In this document: in pieces, positions 1 through 5,407 of the stretch | Layout: the number at the start of each line of letters is the position of its first letter | Numbering within the stretch: position 1 is the stretch's first letter | NCBI GenBank assembly: GCA_028718045.1 | Contig: JAQUMQ010000091.1 | Span: 1-6,195, forward strand | From: Actinomycetota bacterium | GTDB lineage: Bacteria; Actinomycetota; Humimicrobiia; Humimicrobiales; Humimicrobiaceae | Direction of reading: 5' to 3' | DNA: 6,195 nucleotides | Notes under the pieces: generated by a model | What the model was told of the DNA's origin: nothing | Databases searched by the model: none | The model's input: the letters and a program-made list of their open reading frames with translations, nothing else | Program-made: the position numbers and the translations under genes

Positions 1-24
1 TTTTTGTTTTTTTTGCCGATAATC

Positions 25-609
25 CTATACCTCCTTCAAGGCAGCCTTTAAAATTTCCTCTATGCTCTTTTCATCGATGAATTTTCTGTCAATCCTAGCA
101 AGTGTCTTTTGTATTTCGATATTTGAATAACCCAATGCTTTTAAAGCCTCTTTTGCCTCAAACATCTTTGAGCTTCCTGAAATTGATTCTTCCAAATAAG
201 CTAATTCTTCGCTGATTTTACCCTTTAATTCCAATATGATTCTTTCGCTTAGCTTGGAACCTATACCCGGAGCTCTCTTTAAAAATTCCGACTGACCATT
301 TACAATTATCTTGCTTAGTTCTTCAACGTTATAAATCGAAAAAATGCCAAGAGCTATCTTGATCGATACACCCGAAACGCTTATGATTTTCAAAAACAAC
401 TCTTTTTCTTTTTGACTTAAAAAACCTACGAGCAATATATCGTCTTCTCTTACATGCATATATGTATCTATCGAAAAATTATTGCCTAGATCGGGAAGTT
501 TTTCAAATATCCTTGAAGAAATAAGAACCTCAAAACCTATTCCGGATATGTCAAGAACTATTTTTGACAGATTTTTAAATATTAACTTACCGTTTAATCT
601 TGTAATCAT
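25..609 (-). CDS. ruvA: Holliday junction branch migration complex subunit RuvA
   Basis: RuvA is the DNA-binding subunit of the RuvAB complex. It binds four-way junctions as a tetramer and loads the RuvB helicase motors that drive branch migration in recombinational repair. The 194-residue length is normal for the family. The N-terminal OB-fold domain (about 1-65) reads MITRLNGKL and later ISGIGFEVLIS. The acidic pin matches E. coli Glu55-Asp56 (VREDD, residues 53-57). Two helix-hairpin-helix motifs follow: VSGVSIKIAL (78-87) and APGIGSKLSERIILELK (113-129). A linker (about 135-148) leads to the C-terminal domain III (about 149-194) that contacts RuvB. In the first hairpin Ser82 stands where the family usually has the second Gly of GVG. 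The start is ATG, and family alignment supports it, but no good SD lies at normal distance: TAGGA is about 19 nt upstream, beyond an AT palindrome. It lies 84 nt after ruvC, the widest gap of the block. Family identity is very secure. Confidence 0.98.
   Translation of the reverse strand: MITRLNGKLIFKNLSKIVLDISGIGFEVLISSRIFEKLPDLGNNFSIDTYMHVREDDILLVGFLSQKEKELFLKIISVSGVSIKIALGIFSIYNVEELSKIIVNGQSEFLKRAPGIGSKLSERIILELKGKISEELAYLEESISGSSKMFEAKEALKALGYSNIEIQKTLARIDRKFIDEKSIEEILKAALKEV
31..37 (-). promoter_or_regulatory. SD-like AAGGAGG at the end of ruvA
   Basis: A strong SD match (AAGGAGG on the minus strand) overlaps the last codons of ruvA. This is where the ribosome binding site of a coupled downstream gene, expected to be ruvB, would lie. 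However, no ATG, GTG or TTG follows on the minus strand before the window ends. Only a non-standard ATT stands at proper spacing. It may be a real SD for an unusual start, or a chance product of the Lys-Glu-Val coding sequence. Confidence 0.3.
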
Positions 610-693
610 ATGCTTATTTTTTAAAAAATTCCTATAATTTTTTTGCTTCCGTTTTTTTATTTATTAAGGCATGCATGATTCATGTTTATTCAA

Positions 694-1215
694 TCACATA
701 TTTTTTTTAATTTTTTCGTTAAATTTGCTGCTATTTGCATGGCATATAGCTATTGCCAAACTATCCCATGCATCATCCTTTTTTGGTGATTTTGAATCAT
801 TTATCTTAAGCAATGCTTTTACCATATACTTGATTTGATCCTTAGTAGCTCTTCCATATCCCACTATAGCTTGCTTAACCTCAAGCGGAGTATATTCAAA
901 AACCTTAATTTTATTAATACATGCGGAAAGCAATACCACTCCTCTTGCCTGCCCTACATTAATTGCAGTTTTGGCATTTGAACTAAAAAAAATTTCTTCT
1001 ATCGCAAGACAATATGGATTATATTTGGAAATTATTTCATTTACAAAAGAATATATTTCCACCAACCTTTGTTCCAGTTTTTTCTCTTTTATAGTTTCGA
1101 TACACCCGCAATACAATGTTTCATATGCCTTTAAACCTGATGTTTCGATTACACTTATCCCCGTTGTCTGCAATCCAGGGTCTATTCCTAATATTCTTTT
1201 AGCATCATTAAGCAT
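694..1215 (-). CDS. ruvC: Crossover junction endodeoxyribonuclease RuvC (Holliday junction resolvase)
   Basis: RuvC is the dimeric, metal-dependent nuclease that cuts Holliday junctions symmetrically after RuvAB branch migration. The protein has 173 residues, the usual length, with an RNase H-like fold. The four catalytic acids can be placed: Asp12 in ILGIDPG, Glu73 in AIEEIFF, and Asp148 and Asp151 in KKDDAWDSLAIAICH. The segment NVGQARGV (86-93) and the YTPLEVKQAIVGYGRATKDQ region (108-127) are typical family blocks. Trp150 lies between the last two catalytic acids, where most relatives known to me carry Ala. The ATG start places the conserved ILGIDPG block at residue 8. No SD is visible in the 15-nt gap after yebC, so translation probably depends on coupling to yebC. 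The yebC-ruvC-ruvA order is the common bacterial arrangement. Confidence 0.97.
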   Translation of the reverse strand: MLNDAKRILGIDPGLQTTGISVIETSGLKAYETLYCGCIETIKEKKLEQRLVEIYSFVNEIISKYNPYCLAIEEIFFSSNAKTAINVGQARGVVLLSACINKIKVFEYTPLEVKQAIVGYGRATKDQIKYMVKALLKINDSKSPKKDDAWDSLAIAICHANSSKFNEKIKKNM

Positions 1216-1230
1216 TTGTTTAAAAAAGAC

Positions 1231-1986
1231 TCATGACTCGATTTCTTCAAGCATTTTGTCTTCAATTTCCAGGTTGGTATAAACATTTTCAACGTCATCG
1301 TAATCATCAAGGGTATTTATTATCTTCAAAGCTTTTTCGGTATCGCTTTTCGACAATTTAATCGTTGATTTAGGTATCAATAATATATCTGTAAATTTAA
1401 CTTTTATATCATTTTTTGCCAGATTACTTTTTACCTCATTTAATTGTGCGGGATCTACTTTGATTTCATATGATTCATCGGTTTCTTCTATATCCTCGGC
1501 GCCACTGTCAATAGACTTAAGCATAAAATCGTCATAATCCGTTACGGATTCCTTGCTTACCGTTATTATGCCCTTCCTGTCAAACATCCATGCAACACAT
1601 CCCGACTCTCCAAGATTTCCGTTGCTTCGTGAAAATATGCTTCTTATATCTGCGGCAGTCCTGTTTCTATTCTCTGTCGTCACATCAACCATTATGGCGA
1701 TGCCGCCTGGCCCGTATCCTTCATAAGTCATATGCTCGAACTTAATGCCGGCCATTTCGCCGGTGCCTTTTTTTATAGCTCTTTCTATGTTGTCTTGCGG
1801 AAGATTATACTCTTTGGCTTTTGCTATTGCATTAGCAAGCGCATTATTGTTTGCAGGATCTCCGCTTCCACCTTCTTTGGCTGCGACAGAGATTATTCTT
1901 GATAGTTTTCCGAAAATATTCCCTCTTTTTGCGTCTTCTTTAGCTTTCTTATGTTTTATCGAATGCCATTTTGAATGACCGGACAT
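1231..1986 (-). CDS. yebC: YebC/PmpR (TACO1) family translation or regulatory protein
   Basis: This is a YebC family protein of 251 residues, the usual size. The N-terminal three-helix domain opens with MSGHSKWHSIKHKKAKEDAK and continues with RGNIFGKL and PQDNIERAIKKGTGE (63-77). The second and third domains carry YEGYGPGGIAIMVD (88-101), TENRNRTAADIRSIF (104-118), CVAWMFDRKG (130-139) and, near the end, LDDYDDVENVYTNLE (226-240). Older work described members as DNA-binding transcription regulators (PmpR in Pseudomonas). Newer work on bacterial YebC proteins and mitochondrial TACO1 supports a ribosome-associated role that relieves stalling, notably at proline-rich stretches. The sequence alone cannot choose between these roles, though the link to ruvC is typical of the family. 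The ATG start is preceded by the SD AAGGGAG (1994-2000), which lies inside the 3' end of pdxT. Only one base separates the pdxT stop from this start, implying tight coupling. Confidence 0.97.
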   Translation of the reverse strand: MSGHSKWHSIKHKKAKEDAKRGNIFGKLSRIISVAAKEGGSGDPANNNALANAIAKAKEYNLPQDNIERAIKKGTGEMAGIKFEHMTYEGYGPGGIAIMVDVTTENRNRTAADIRSIFSRSNGNLGESGCVAWMFDRKGIITVSKESVTDYDDFMLKSIDSGAEDIEETDESYEIKVDPAQLNEVKSNLAKNDIKVKFTDILLIPKSTIKLSKSDTEKALKIINTLDDYDDVENVYTNLEIEDKMLEEIES

Positions 1987-1987
1987 A

Positions 1988-2587
1988 TTAATTCTCCCTT
2001 TTTATGCTTTTTCCTATCATCTTTAAAAAATACTCATGAATTCTCATATCCTTTTGCAACTCAGGATGAAAAGTGCTTACAAGAATATTATTTTGTCTTG
2101 CCAAAATTATATTATCATTAATTTTAGACAATATCGCAACATCGGGTCCTGCTTTTAATATCTTTGGAGCTCTGATAAAAATGGCTTTAAATTTTTCTTC
2201 TCCACCGAACTTAAGTTTCACATATTCCTCAAAGCTATCTATCTGTCTTCCATATGAATTTCTTTGAGCTTCAATATCAATATAACCTAAGCCGGCATCT
2301 TCGTTTAGGACTTTTTTGGCAACCAAAATTAATCCCGCACATGTTCCGAATATAGGTTTTTTGGATCTGTTAAATTCATCCAAATAATACCTGAAACCGT
2401 ATTTATTTATTAATTTCCTTATAGTAGTGCTTTCCCCACCGGGAATAATCAACCCATCCACTTCATCGAGTTGATATGGAAACTTTATCTCAATTGCCCT
2501 TGCTCCGCACAATCTAATCGAATAAACATGTTCTCTGAATGCACCTTGCAATGCCAAAACACCGACACTTACTCCTCGTTTTGTCAA
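1988..2587 (-). CDS. pdxT: Pyridoxal 5'-phosphate synthase glutaminase subunit PdxT
   Basis: PdxT is the class I glutamine amidotransferase half of PLP synthase. It hydrolyses glutamine and passes ammonia through a channel to PdxS. The protein has 199 residues, normal for the family. Key blocks are GVLALQGAFREH (9-20), the oxyanion-side PGGEST (49-54), the nucleophile Cys83 in FGTCAGLI, FIRAP (137-141), and the His174/Glu176 pair in STFHPEL that completes the triad. The start is a TTG codon, six bases after the pdxS stop. No in-frame ATG or GTG lies before the conserved GVLALQG block, so TTG is the only reasonable choice. A modest SD (GGTGG) formed by the last codons of pdxS lies about 8 nt upstream. 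The adjacent pdxS partner and intact catalytic residues make a working enzyme likely. Confidence 0.97.
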   Translation of the reverse strand: MTKRGVSVGVLALQGAFREHVYSIRLCGARAIEIKFPYQLDEVDGLIIPGGESTTIRKLINKYGFRYYLDEFNRSKKPIFGTCAGLILVAKKVLNEDAGLGYIDIEAQRNSYGRQIDSFEEYVKLKFGGEEKFKAIFIRAPKILKAGPDVAILSKINDNIILARQNNILVSTFHPELQKDMRIHEYFLKMIGKSIKREN

Positions 2588-2593
2588 ATTATA

Positions 2594-3475
2594 TTACCAC
2601 CCTCTTGCCGACATCAGTTCTTCGTTGGGTATTTTTGAAAGTTCTATACCGTTCATAGCATTTCCAAGCCCTTTCGATACTTTGGCAAGTATTTCAGGAT
2701 TCTTATAGTGAGTCGTGGCTTCCACTATAGCTTTCGCCATCTTTAATGGATTTTCGGACTTAAATATACCCGAGCCAACGAAAACTCCATCTGCACCAAG
2801 TTGCATTATTAATGACGCATCAGCCGGCGTCGAAATGCCGCCTGCCGAAAAGTTAACAACCGGTAGCTTACCTGTTTCGTTGACAAGCACCACAAGCTCA
2901 TATGGGGCACCCATTTCTTTTGCTACCGACATGAGTTCTTCTTTTGGCAATGCGGCTGCTTTTTTTATTTCATCCCTTATTGTTCTCATATGCCTTACTG
3001 CCTCTACGACATTTCCGGTTCCGGCTTCTCCTTTTGTTCTAATCATTGCAGCTCCTTCACCGATACGCCTTAAAGCTTCTCCAAGATTTGTCGCCCCGCA
3101 TACGAATGGAACTTTGAAATTCCATTTGTTGACATGATGCTTTTCATCAGCCGGAGTCAGCACTTCGCTTTCATCTATATAATCTATGCCTAATGATTCA
3201 AGAATTTGAGCTTCCGCAAAATGGCCTATCCTACATTTTGCCATAACCGGAATTGTTACTGCATCCATTATTTTCAATATTATTTCAGGATCAGTCATTC
3301 TTGCCACTCCGCCGGCAGCTCTTATATCTGCGGGAATTCTTTCAAGCGCCATAACAGAAACCGCACCTGCTTCCTCGGCAATTTTTGCCTGCTCGACAGA
3401 TGTAACGTCCATTATGACTCCGCCTTTAAGCATTTCGGCAAGTCCCGTTTTTAATTTTAAAGTTCCTTTTTCCAT
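2594..3475 (-). CDS. pdxS: Pyridoxal 5'-phosphate synthase lyase subunit PdxS
   Basis: PdxS makes pyridoxal 5'-phosphate directly from ribose 5-phosphate, glyceraldehyde 3-phosphate and ammonia delivered by PdxT; in known cases twelve PdxS and twelve PdxT subunits form the complex. The protein is 293 residues, full length for this highly conserved (beta/alpha)8-barrel family. The active-site residues are visible: Asp23 in VIMDV, the Schiff-base Lys80 in VMAKCRIGH, and Lys148 in [11 protein letters not shown], the second lysine that carries intermediates. Phosphate-binding glycine-rich segments are FSAGGISTP (209-217) and [14 protein letters not shown] (227-240). The C-terminal MSARGW matches the conserved tail. 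The ATG start has a strong AGGAGG SD ten bases upstream that overlaps the htpX stop codon. This is the deoxyxylulose-independent B6 route of many Bacillota, so the organism probably makes its own PLP. Confidence 0.99.
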   Translation of the reverse strand: MEKGTLKLKTGLAEMLKGGVIMDVTSVEQAKIAEEAGAVSVMALERIPADIRAAGGVARMTDPEIILKIMDAVTIPVMAKCRIGHFAEAQILESLGIDYIDESEVLTPADEKHHVNKWNFKVPFVCGATNLGEALRRIGEGAAMIRTKGEAGTGNVVEAVRHMRTIRDEIKKAAALPKEELMSVAKEMGAPYELVVLVNETGKLPVVNFSAGGISTPADASLIMQLGADGVFVGSGIFKSENPLKMAKAIVEATTHYKNPEILAKVSKGLGNAMNGIELSKIPNEELMSARGW

Positions 3476-3485
3476 TTTTTATATT

Positions 3486-3491
3486 CCTCCT
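3486..3491 (-). promoter_or_regulatory. Ribosome binding site of pdxS overlapping the htpX stop
   Basis: AGGAGG on the minus strand lies 10 nt before the pdxS ATG, and its first two bases are shared with the TAG stop codon of htpX. It is the best SD of the block after that of the EF-G-like gene. It would allow a high initiation rate for pdxS even though the gene lies inside a longer message. Confidence 0.8.
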
Positions 3492-4434
3492 ATTTTTTTA
3501 TTCCTATTCCAAGAGACATTTCATCCAGTCTCCTTATCCTCTCTTCAATCGGTGGATGCGTACTAAATAAACTAGCCAGCATAGGTTTGCTTTTCTTGGC
3601 TAAAGGATCGGCAATAAATAAATGAGATGTTGCGCTGCTTGCATTTTCAACCGAACTGTTGGCGCTTATCTTCCTAAGTGCATTTGACAGCCCGGCTGGA
3701 TATCTGGTAATCAGCACACCGTTACTGTCAGCCAAAAATTCCCTATTTCTGCTTATTGCCATTCTGATCATGGTTCCTATTATCGGTGAAAATATAATTA
3801 ATAAAAGCCCTATAATCAACATTATTATCCCCAACAATCCTCCAATATTGCGTTCGTTTGACCTTCTTTTTCCTCCGCCTAAAAAAAAGCTTCTTAATAT
3901 AAAATTGCTTGCTATTGAAAGCATTCCGACAAAAACAACTATAACCGTTCCCAGTAAAATATCATAATTTTTTATATGAGAAATTTCGTGAGATATTACT
4001 CCTTTTAATTCCTCTCTATTCAAATTATCAATTATTCCACGAGTCAAAACCAATACTCCGTTTTTTGGGTTTCTTCCTGTTGTAAAAGCGTTCATTGCCT
4101 TATCTTCAATTATGTATGTTTTAGGAACAGGAATCCCTGCCGCTATGGAAAGCCCTTCAACCATATAGCTTACTCTTAAATCAGATTCTTTTTCAATAGG
4201 GTGCGCATTAGATATTTGAAGAACTATCTTGTCGCTATAATAATAACTTGTAAAACTAGCTACTAATGCAATCAGAAAAGCAAAAAACAGTATGGCTAAC
4301 GAGAAAAAATTTCCGGCACCATATTTGTAATCAAAAATAAATCCTATAAAATAACCTGCTATACTTATAAATAATATGAAAAAAACAATGGTAAATATCG
4401 ATTTTACCTTATTGGCAGTAATTTGCTGATACAT
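3490..4434 (-). CDS. htpX: HtpX-type membrane zinc metalloprotease (M48)
   Basis: HtpX is a membrane-embedded M48 zinc protease that degrades damaged or misfolded membrane proteins. The proposed product has 314 residues. Two N-terminal membrane segments (about 14-34 and 45-66) come before the protease domain. The zinc site is HEISH (His149, Glu150, His153), with the third ligand Glu232 in SRNREFLAD. Two further hydrophobic segments (about 159-178 and 199-226) lie between these, joined by a glycine- and arginine-rich turn. The STHPPIEERIRRL block near the C-terminus is diagnostic. Start choice: in-frame TTG (4446) and GTG (4443) lie upstream, but the ATG at 4434 gives MYQQITANKVKS, matching the usual HtpX beginning, and has a GGTG at suitable spacing. 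The longer form would add only four residues. The gene follows lemA, a pairing seen in many bacteria, and precedes pdxS by 14 nt. No CIRCE or CtsR heat-shock operator was seen upstream of the block. Confidence 0.97.
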   Translation of the reverse strand: MYQQITANKVKSIFTIVFFILFISIAGYFIGFIFDYKYGAGNFFSLAILFFAFLIALVASFTSYYYSDKIVLQISNAHPIEKESDLRVSYMVEGLSIAAGIPVPKTYIIEDKAMNAFTTGRNPKNGVLVLTRGIIDNLNREELKGVISHEISHIKNYDILLGTVIVVFVGMLSIASNFILRSFFLGGGKRRSNERNIGGLLGIIMLIIGLLLIIFSPIIGTMIRMAISRNREFLADSNGVLITRYPAGLSNALRKISANSSVENASSATSHLFIADPLAKKSKPMLASLFSTHPPIEERIRRLDEMSLGIGIKK

Positions 4435-4472
4435 TTTTTTCACCAACCATATTATTTCTGCCGTTCAAAATT

Positions 4473-5048
4473 TTATTGCTGCTTTGTAAATTGCACTTTG
4501 ACCGGTTCTCTTGCCGTCATATCTTCTACCAAAAAATAATCTCTTATTTTAAAATTAAACATACCTGCAAAAACATTACCGGGAAATGTCTGGATTCTGG
4601 TATTGAATTGCATGACCATGTCGTTATAAAACTGTCTTGCAAAAGCAATATTTTCTTCTATCCCTTGCAAGTCTTCCATAAGTTTTGCAAAATGAGTATC
4701 GGCTTTTAAATTTGGATAATTTTCGGCAACTGCAAATAATGATTTCAAAGTACTGCTTATCATATTATCGGCTTGTGCTTGATCTTTTACGGTATTTGCA
4801 TCAAGCCCGATCTGCCTTGCTTGTATTACCTTTTCCAAAGTTTCCCGTTCATGAGCCGCATAACCCTTTACTGTTTCGACAAGATTGGGTATGAGATCAA
4901 ATCTTTTTCTGAGTTGAACATCAATCTGAGACCAGGCATTGTCTACTCTGTTTCTAAGTGAAACAATGGAATTATAAAGTCCTATAATAATAATCAATAT
5001 TACTACCAATATAACTATTATGAGTATTACTGCACCCAAAAATCCCAT
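4473..5048 (-). CDS. lemA: LemA family membrane protein
   Basis: LemA family proteins are small membrane-anchored helical proteins whose biochemical role is not settled. This one has 191 residues, normal size. A very hydrophobic Ile/Val-rich segment (about 4-24) forms a single N-terminal membrane anchor. The family core follows directly: YNSIVSLRNRVDNAWSQIDV (25-44), then QLRKRFDLIPNLVETVKGYA (45-64) and HERETLEKV. Later blocks are AVAENYPNLKA (106-116), then EDLQGIEENIAFARQFYND (125-143), and FPGNVFAGMFNF (155-166). The soluble domain is predicted to be mostly helical bundle. The ATG start has the SD AAGGGGGA (5053-5060) a few bases upstream. It is the first gene of the minus-strand block, 38 nt ahead of the proposed htpX start. 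The lemA-htpX pairing suggests a shared envelope role, but this is inference from context. Confidence 0.96.
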   Translation of the reverse strand: MGFLGAVILIIVILVVILIIIIGLYNSIVSLRNRVDNAWSQIDVQLRKRFDLIPNLVETVKGYAAHERETLEKVIQARQIGLDANTVKDQAQADNMISSTLKSLFAVAENYPNLKADTHFAKLMEDLQGIEENIAFARQFYNDMVMQFNTRIQTFPGNVFAGMFNFKIRDYFLVEDMTAREPVKVQFTKQQ

Positions 5049-5086
5049 TAAATCCCCCTTTTAAGGTTACGATTCTTAAAAAAATA

Positions 5087-5092
5087 ATTATA
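5087..5092 (-). promoter_or_regulatory. Candidate -10 (TATAAT) closest to lemA
   Basis: A perfect TATAAT on the minus strand would place a start site near 5080, giving a leader of about 30 nt before lemA. There is no recognisable -35 at 16-18 nt upstream, and such hexamers are expected by chance in DNA this AT-rich. Confidence 0.25.
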
Positions 5093-5105
5093 TCTGATAA
5101 ATAAA

Positions 5106-5136
5106 TTTATAAAACTTTAAATAAAACTGCTTTCAA
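5106..5136 (-). promoter_or_regulatory. Candidate lemA promoter TTGAAA / TATAAA
   Basis: On the minus strand a -35 TTGAAA (5131-5136) and a -10 TATAAA (5106-5111) each match the sigma-A consensus at five of six positions. Their spacing is 19 nt, longer than the preferred 17. The start site would be near 5099, giving a leader of about 50 nt. It is one of three alternatives for the lemA block. Confidence 0.35.
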
Positions 5137-5155
5137 TATATCATTATAATTAATT

Positions 5156-5181
5156 TAAGCATAATCAATCTAAGCATTAAT
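5156..5181 (-). repeat. Short tandem repeat in the lemA upstream region
   Basis: Read on the minus strand, TTAATGCTTA and ATTATGCTTA occur as two near-identical 10-mers offset by 15 bp. They lie between the distal extended -10 and the nearer candidate promoters of lemA. Tandem operator half-sites are possible. Chance is also plausible given the base composition. Confidence 0.3.
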
Positions 5182-5207
5182 ATTTTATCACTAAAAATAA
5201 ACAATGT

Positions 5208-5216
5208 ATTATAGCA
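5208..5216 (-). promoter_or_regulatory. Candidate extended -10 promoter (TGCTATAAT), distal to lemA
   Basis: TGCTATAAT on the minus strand is a perfect extended -10 element of the type that can work without a good -35, and no -35 is seen at 17 nt. A T-run lies just upstream, as is common in promoters of AT-rich Bacillota. The start site would be near 5200, giving a leader of about 150 nt with the tandem repeat inside it. Confidence 0.4.
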
Positions 5217-5256
5217 AAAAAAAAATTAATAATATATCAAATAAGTCCATAAATTT

Positions 5257-5354
5257 TCACTTGAAAGACTTGCTTTTCATTTTTTTTACACATTACTTAT
5301 TTTATGGTATATTTTTGTTTGTTTTTTTTGGTGTCTTTATTATTTCTCAAGTGA
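5257..5354. repeat. 8-bp inverted repeat pair flanking the EF-G-like promoter
   Basis: TCACTTGA (5257-5264) and its exact reverse complement TCAAGTGA (5347-5354) lie 82 bp apart. The midpoint of the pair falls at about 5305, inside the extended -10 of the plus-strand promoter. The arrangement could be two operator half-sites that allow looping, or coincidence. No regulator is known from the window. Confidence 0.3.
5285..5313 (+). promoter_or_regulatory. Predicted sigma-A promoter of the EF-G-like gene
   Basis: The -35 TTTACA (5285-5290) matches the consensus at five of six positions. It lies exactly 17 nt before the -10 TATATT (5308-5313), which carries an upstream TG (5305-5306) making it an extended -10. 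The start site would be near 5320, giving a leader of roughly 88 nt that is U-rich. It is the best-formed promoter in the window. Confidence 0.65.
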
Positions 5355-5396
5355 TGTTTTTAAAAATATTTTTCTAATAATTGTATATATCATATC

Positions 5397-5402
5397 AGGA
5401 GG
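5397..5402 (+). promoter_or_regulatory. Ribosome binding site of the EF-G-like gene
   Basis: A perfect AGGAGG lies five bases before the ATG at 5408 and fixes that start. No competing in-frame start codon with an SD is nearby. Confidence 0.85.
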
Positions 5403-5407
5403 ATTTA

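Larger units (their letters stand above)
25..5048 (-). other. Predicted operon lemA-htpX-pdxS-pdxT-yebC-ruvC-ruvA
   Basis: Seven same-strand genes are separated by about 38, 14, 6, 1, 15 and 84 nt. No GC-rich hairpin followed by a T-run is visible between them. Ribosome binding sites of pdxS, pdxT and yebC lie in or overlap the preceding gene. This supports a single message starting in the spacer upstream of lemA, running off the left edge towards the expected ruvB. The 84-nt ruvC-ruvA gap is the most likely place for an internal promoter or processing site, but I see no convincing promoter there. Confidence 0.7.
5049..5407. other. AT-rich divergent intergenic region
   Basis: This 359-bp spacer between the divergent lemA and EF-G-like genes holds no convincing open reading frame or structured RNA. 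Long A/T runs and many TATAAT-like hexamers on both strands dominate it. Supported contents are the candidate promoters listed separately, the two SD sites at its ends, a short tandem repeat on the lemA side and an 8-bp inverted repeat pair around the plus-strand promoter. No CIRCE element, T-box or recognisable riboswitch was found. Confidence 0.8.

Noticed and set aside
610..693. Internal promoter for ruvA in the ruvC-ruvA gap.
   Set aside because: A TTGAAT hexamer is present on the minus strand but no acceptable -10 lies at 16-18 nt. The CATGCATG palindrome (670-677) alone is not evidence of an operator.
971..1282. Plus-strand open frame of 103 codons opposite ruvC.
   Set aside because: It is antisense to an intact catalytic gene, lacks an SD, and has no family resemblance.
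2582..2593. Adjacent TATAAT and TTGACA on the minus strand at the pdxS-pdxT junction.
   Set aside because: The order is reversed (the -10-like hexamer precedes the -35-like one) and no -10 follows TTGACA at 17 nt. The hexamers come from the short spacer and the pdxT start codons.
2715..3137. Plus-strand open frame of 140 codons opposite pdxS.
   Set aside because: It is a shadow of the highly conserved pdxS gene, has no SD or recognisable domain, and its composition follows the antisense of pdxS codons.
5049..5230. Possible heat-shock operator (CIRCE or CtsR box) upstream of lemA-htpX.
   Set aside because: No TTAGCACTC/GAGTGCTAA pair and no tandem GGTCAAA heptads are present.
5262..5279. Possible hairpin TGAAAG with CTTTTCA followed by T-rich DNA, read as a terminator on the plus strand.
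   Set aside because: The stem needs a bulge, is short and AT-rich, and lies upstream of a promoter with no gene ending before it on that strand.
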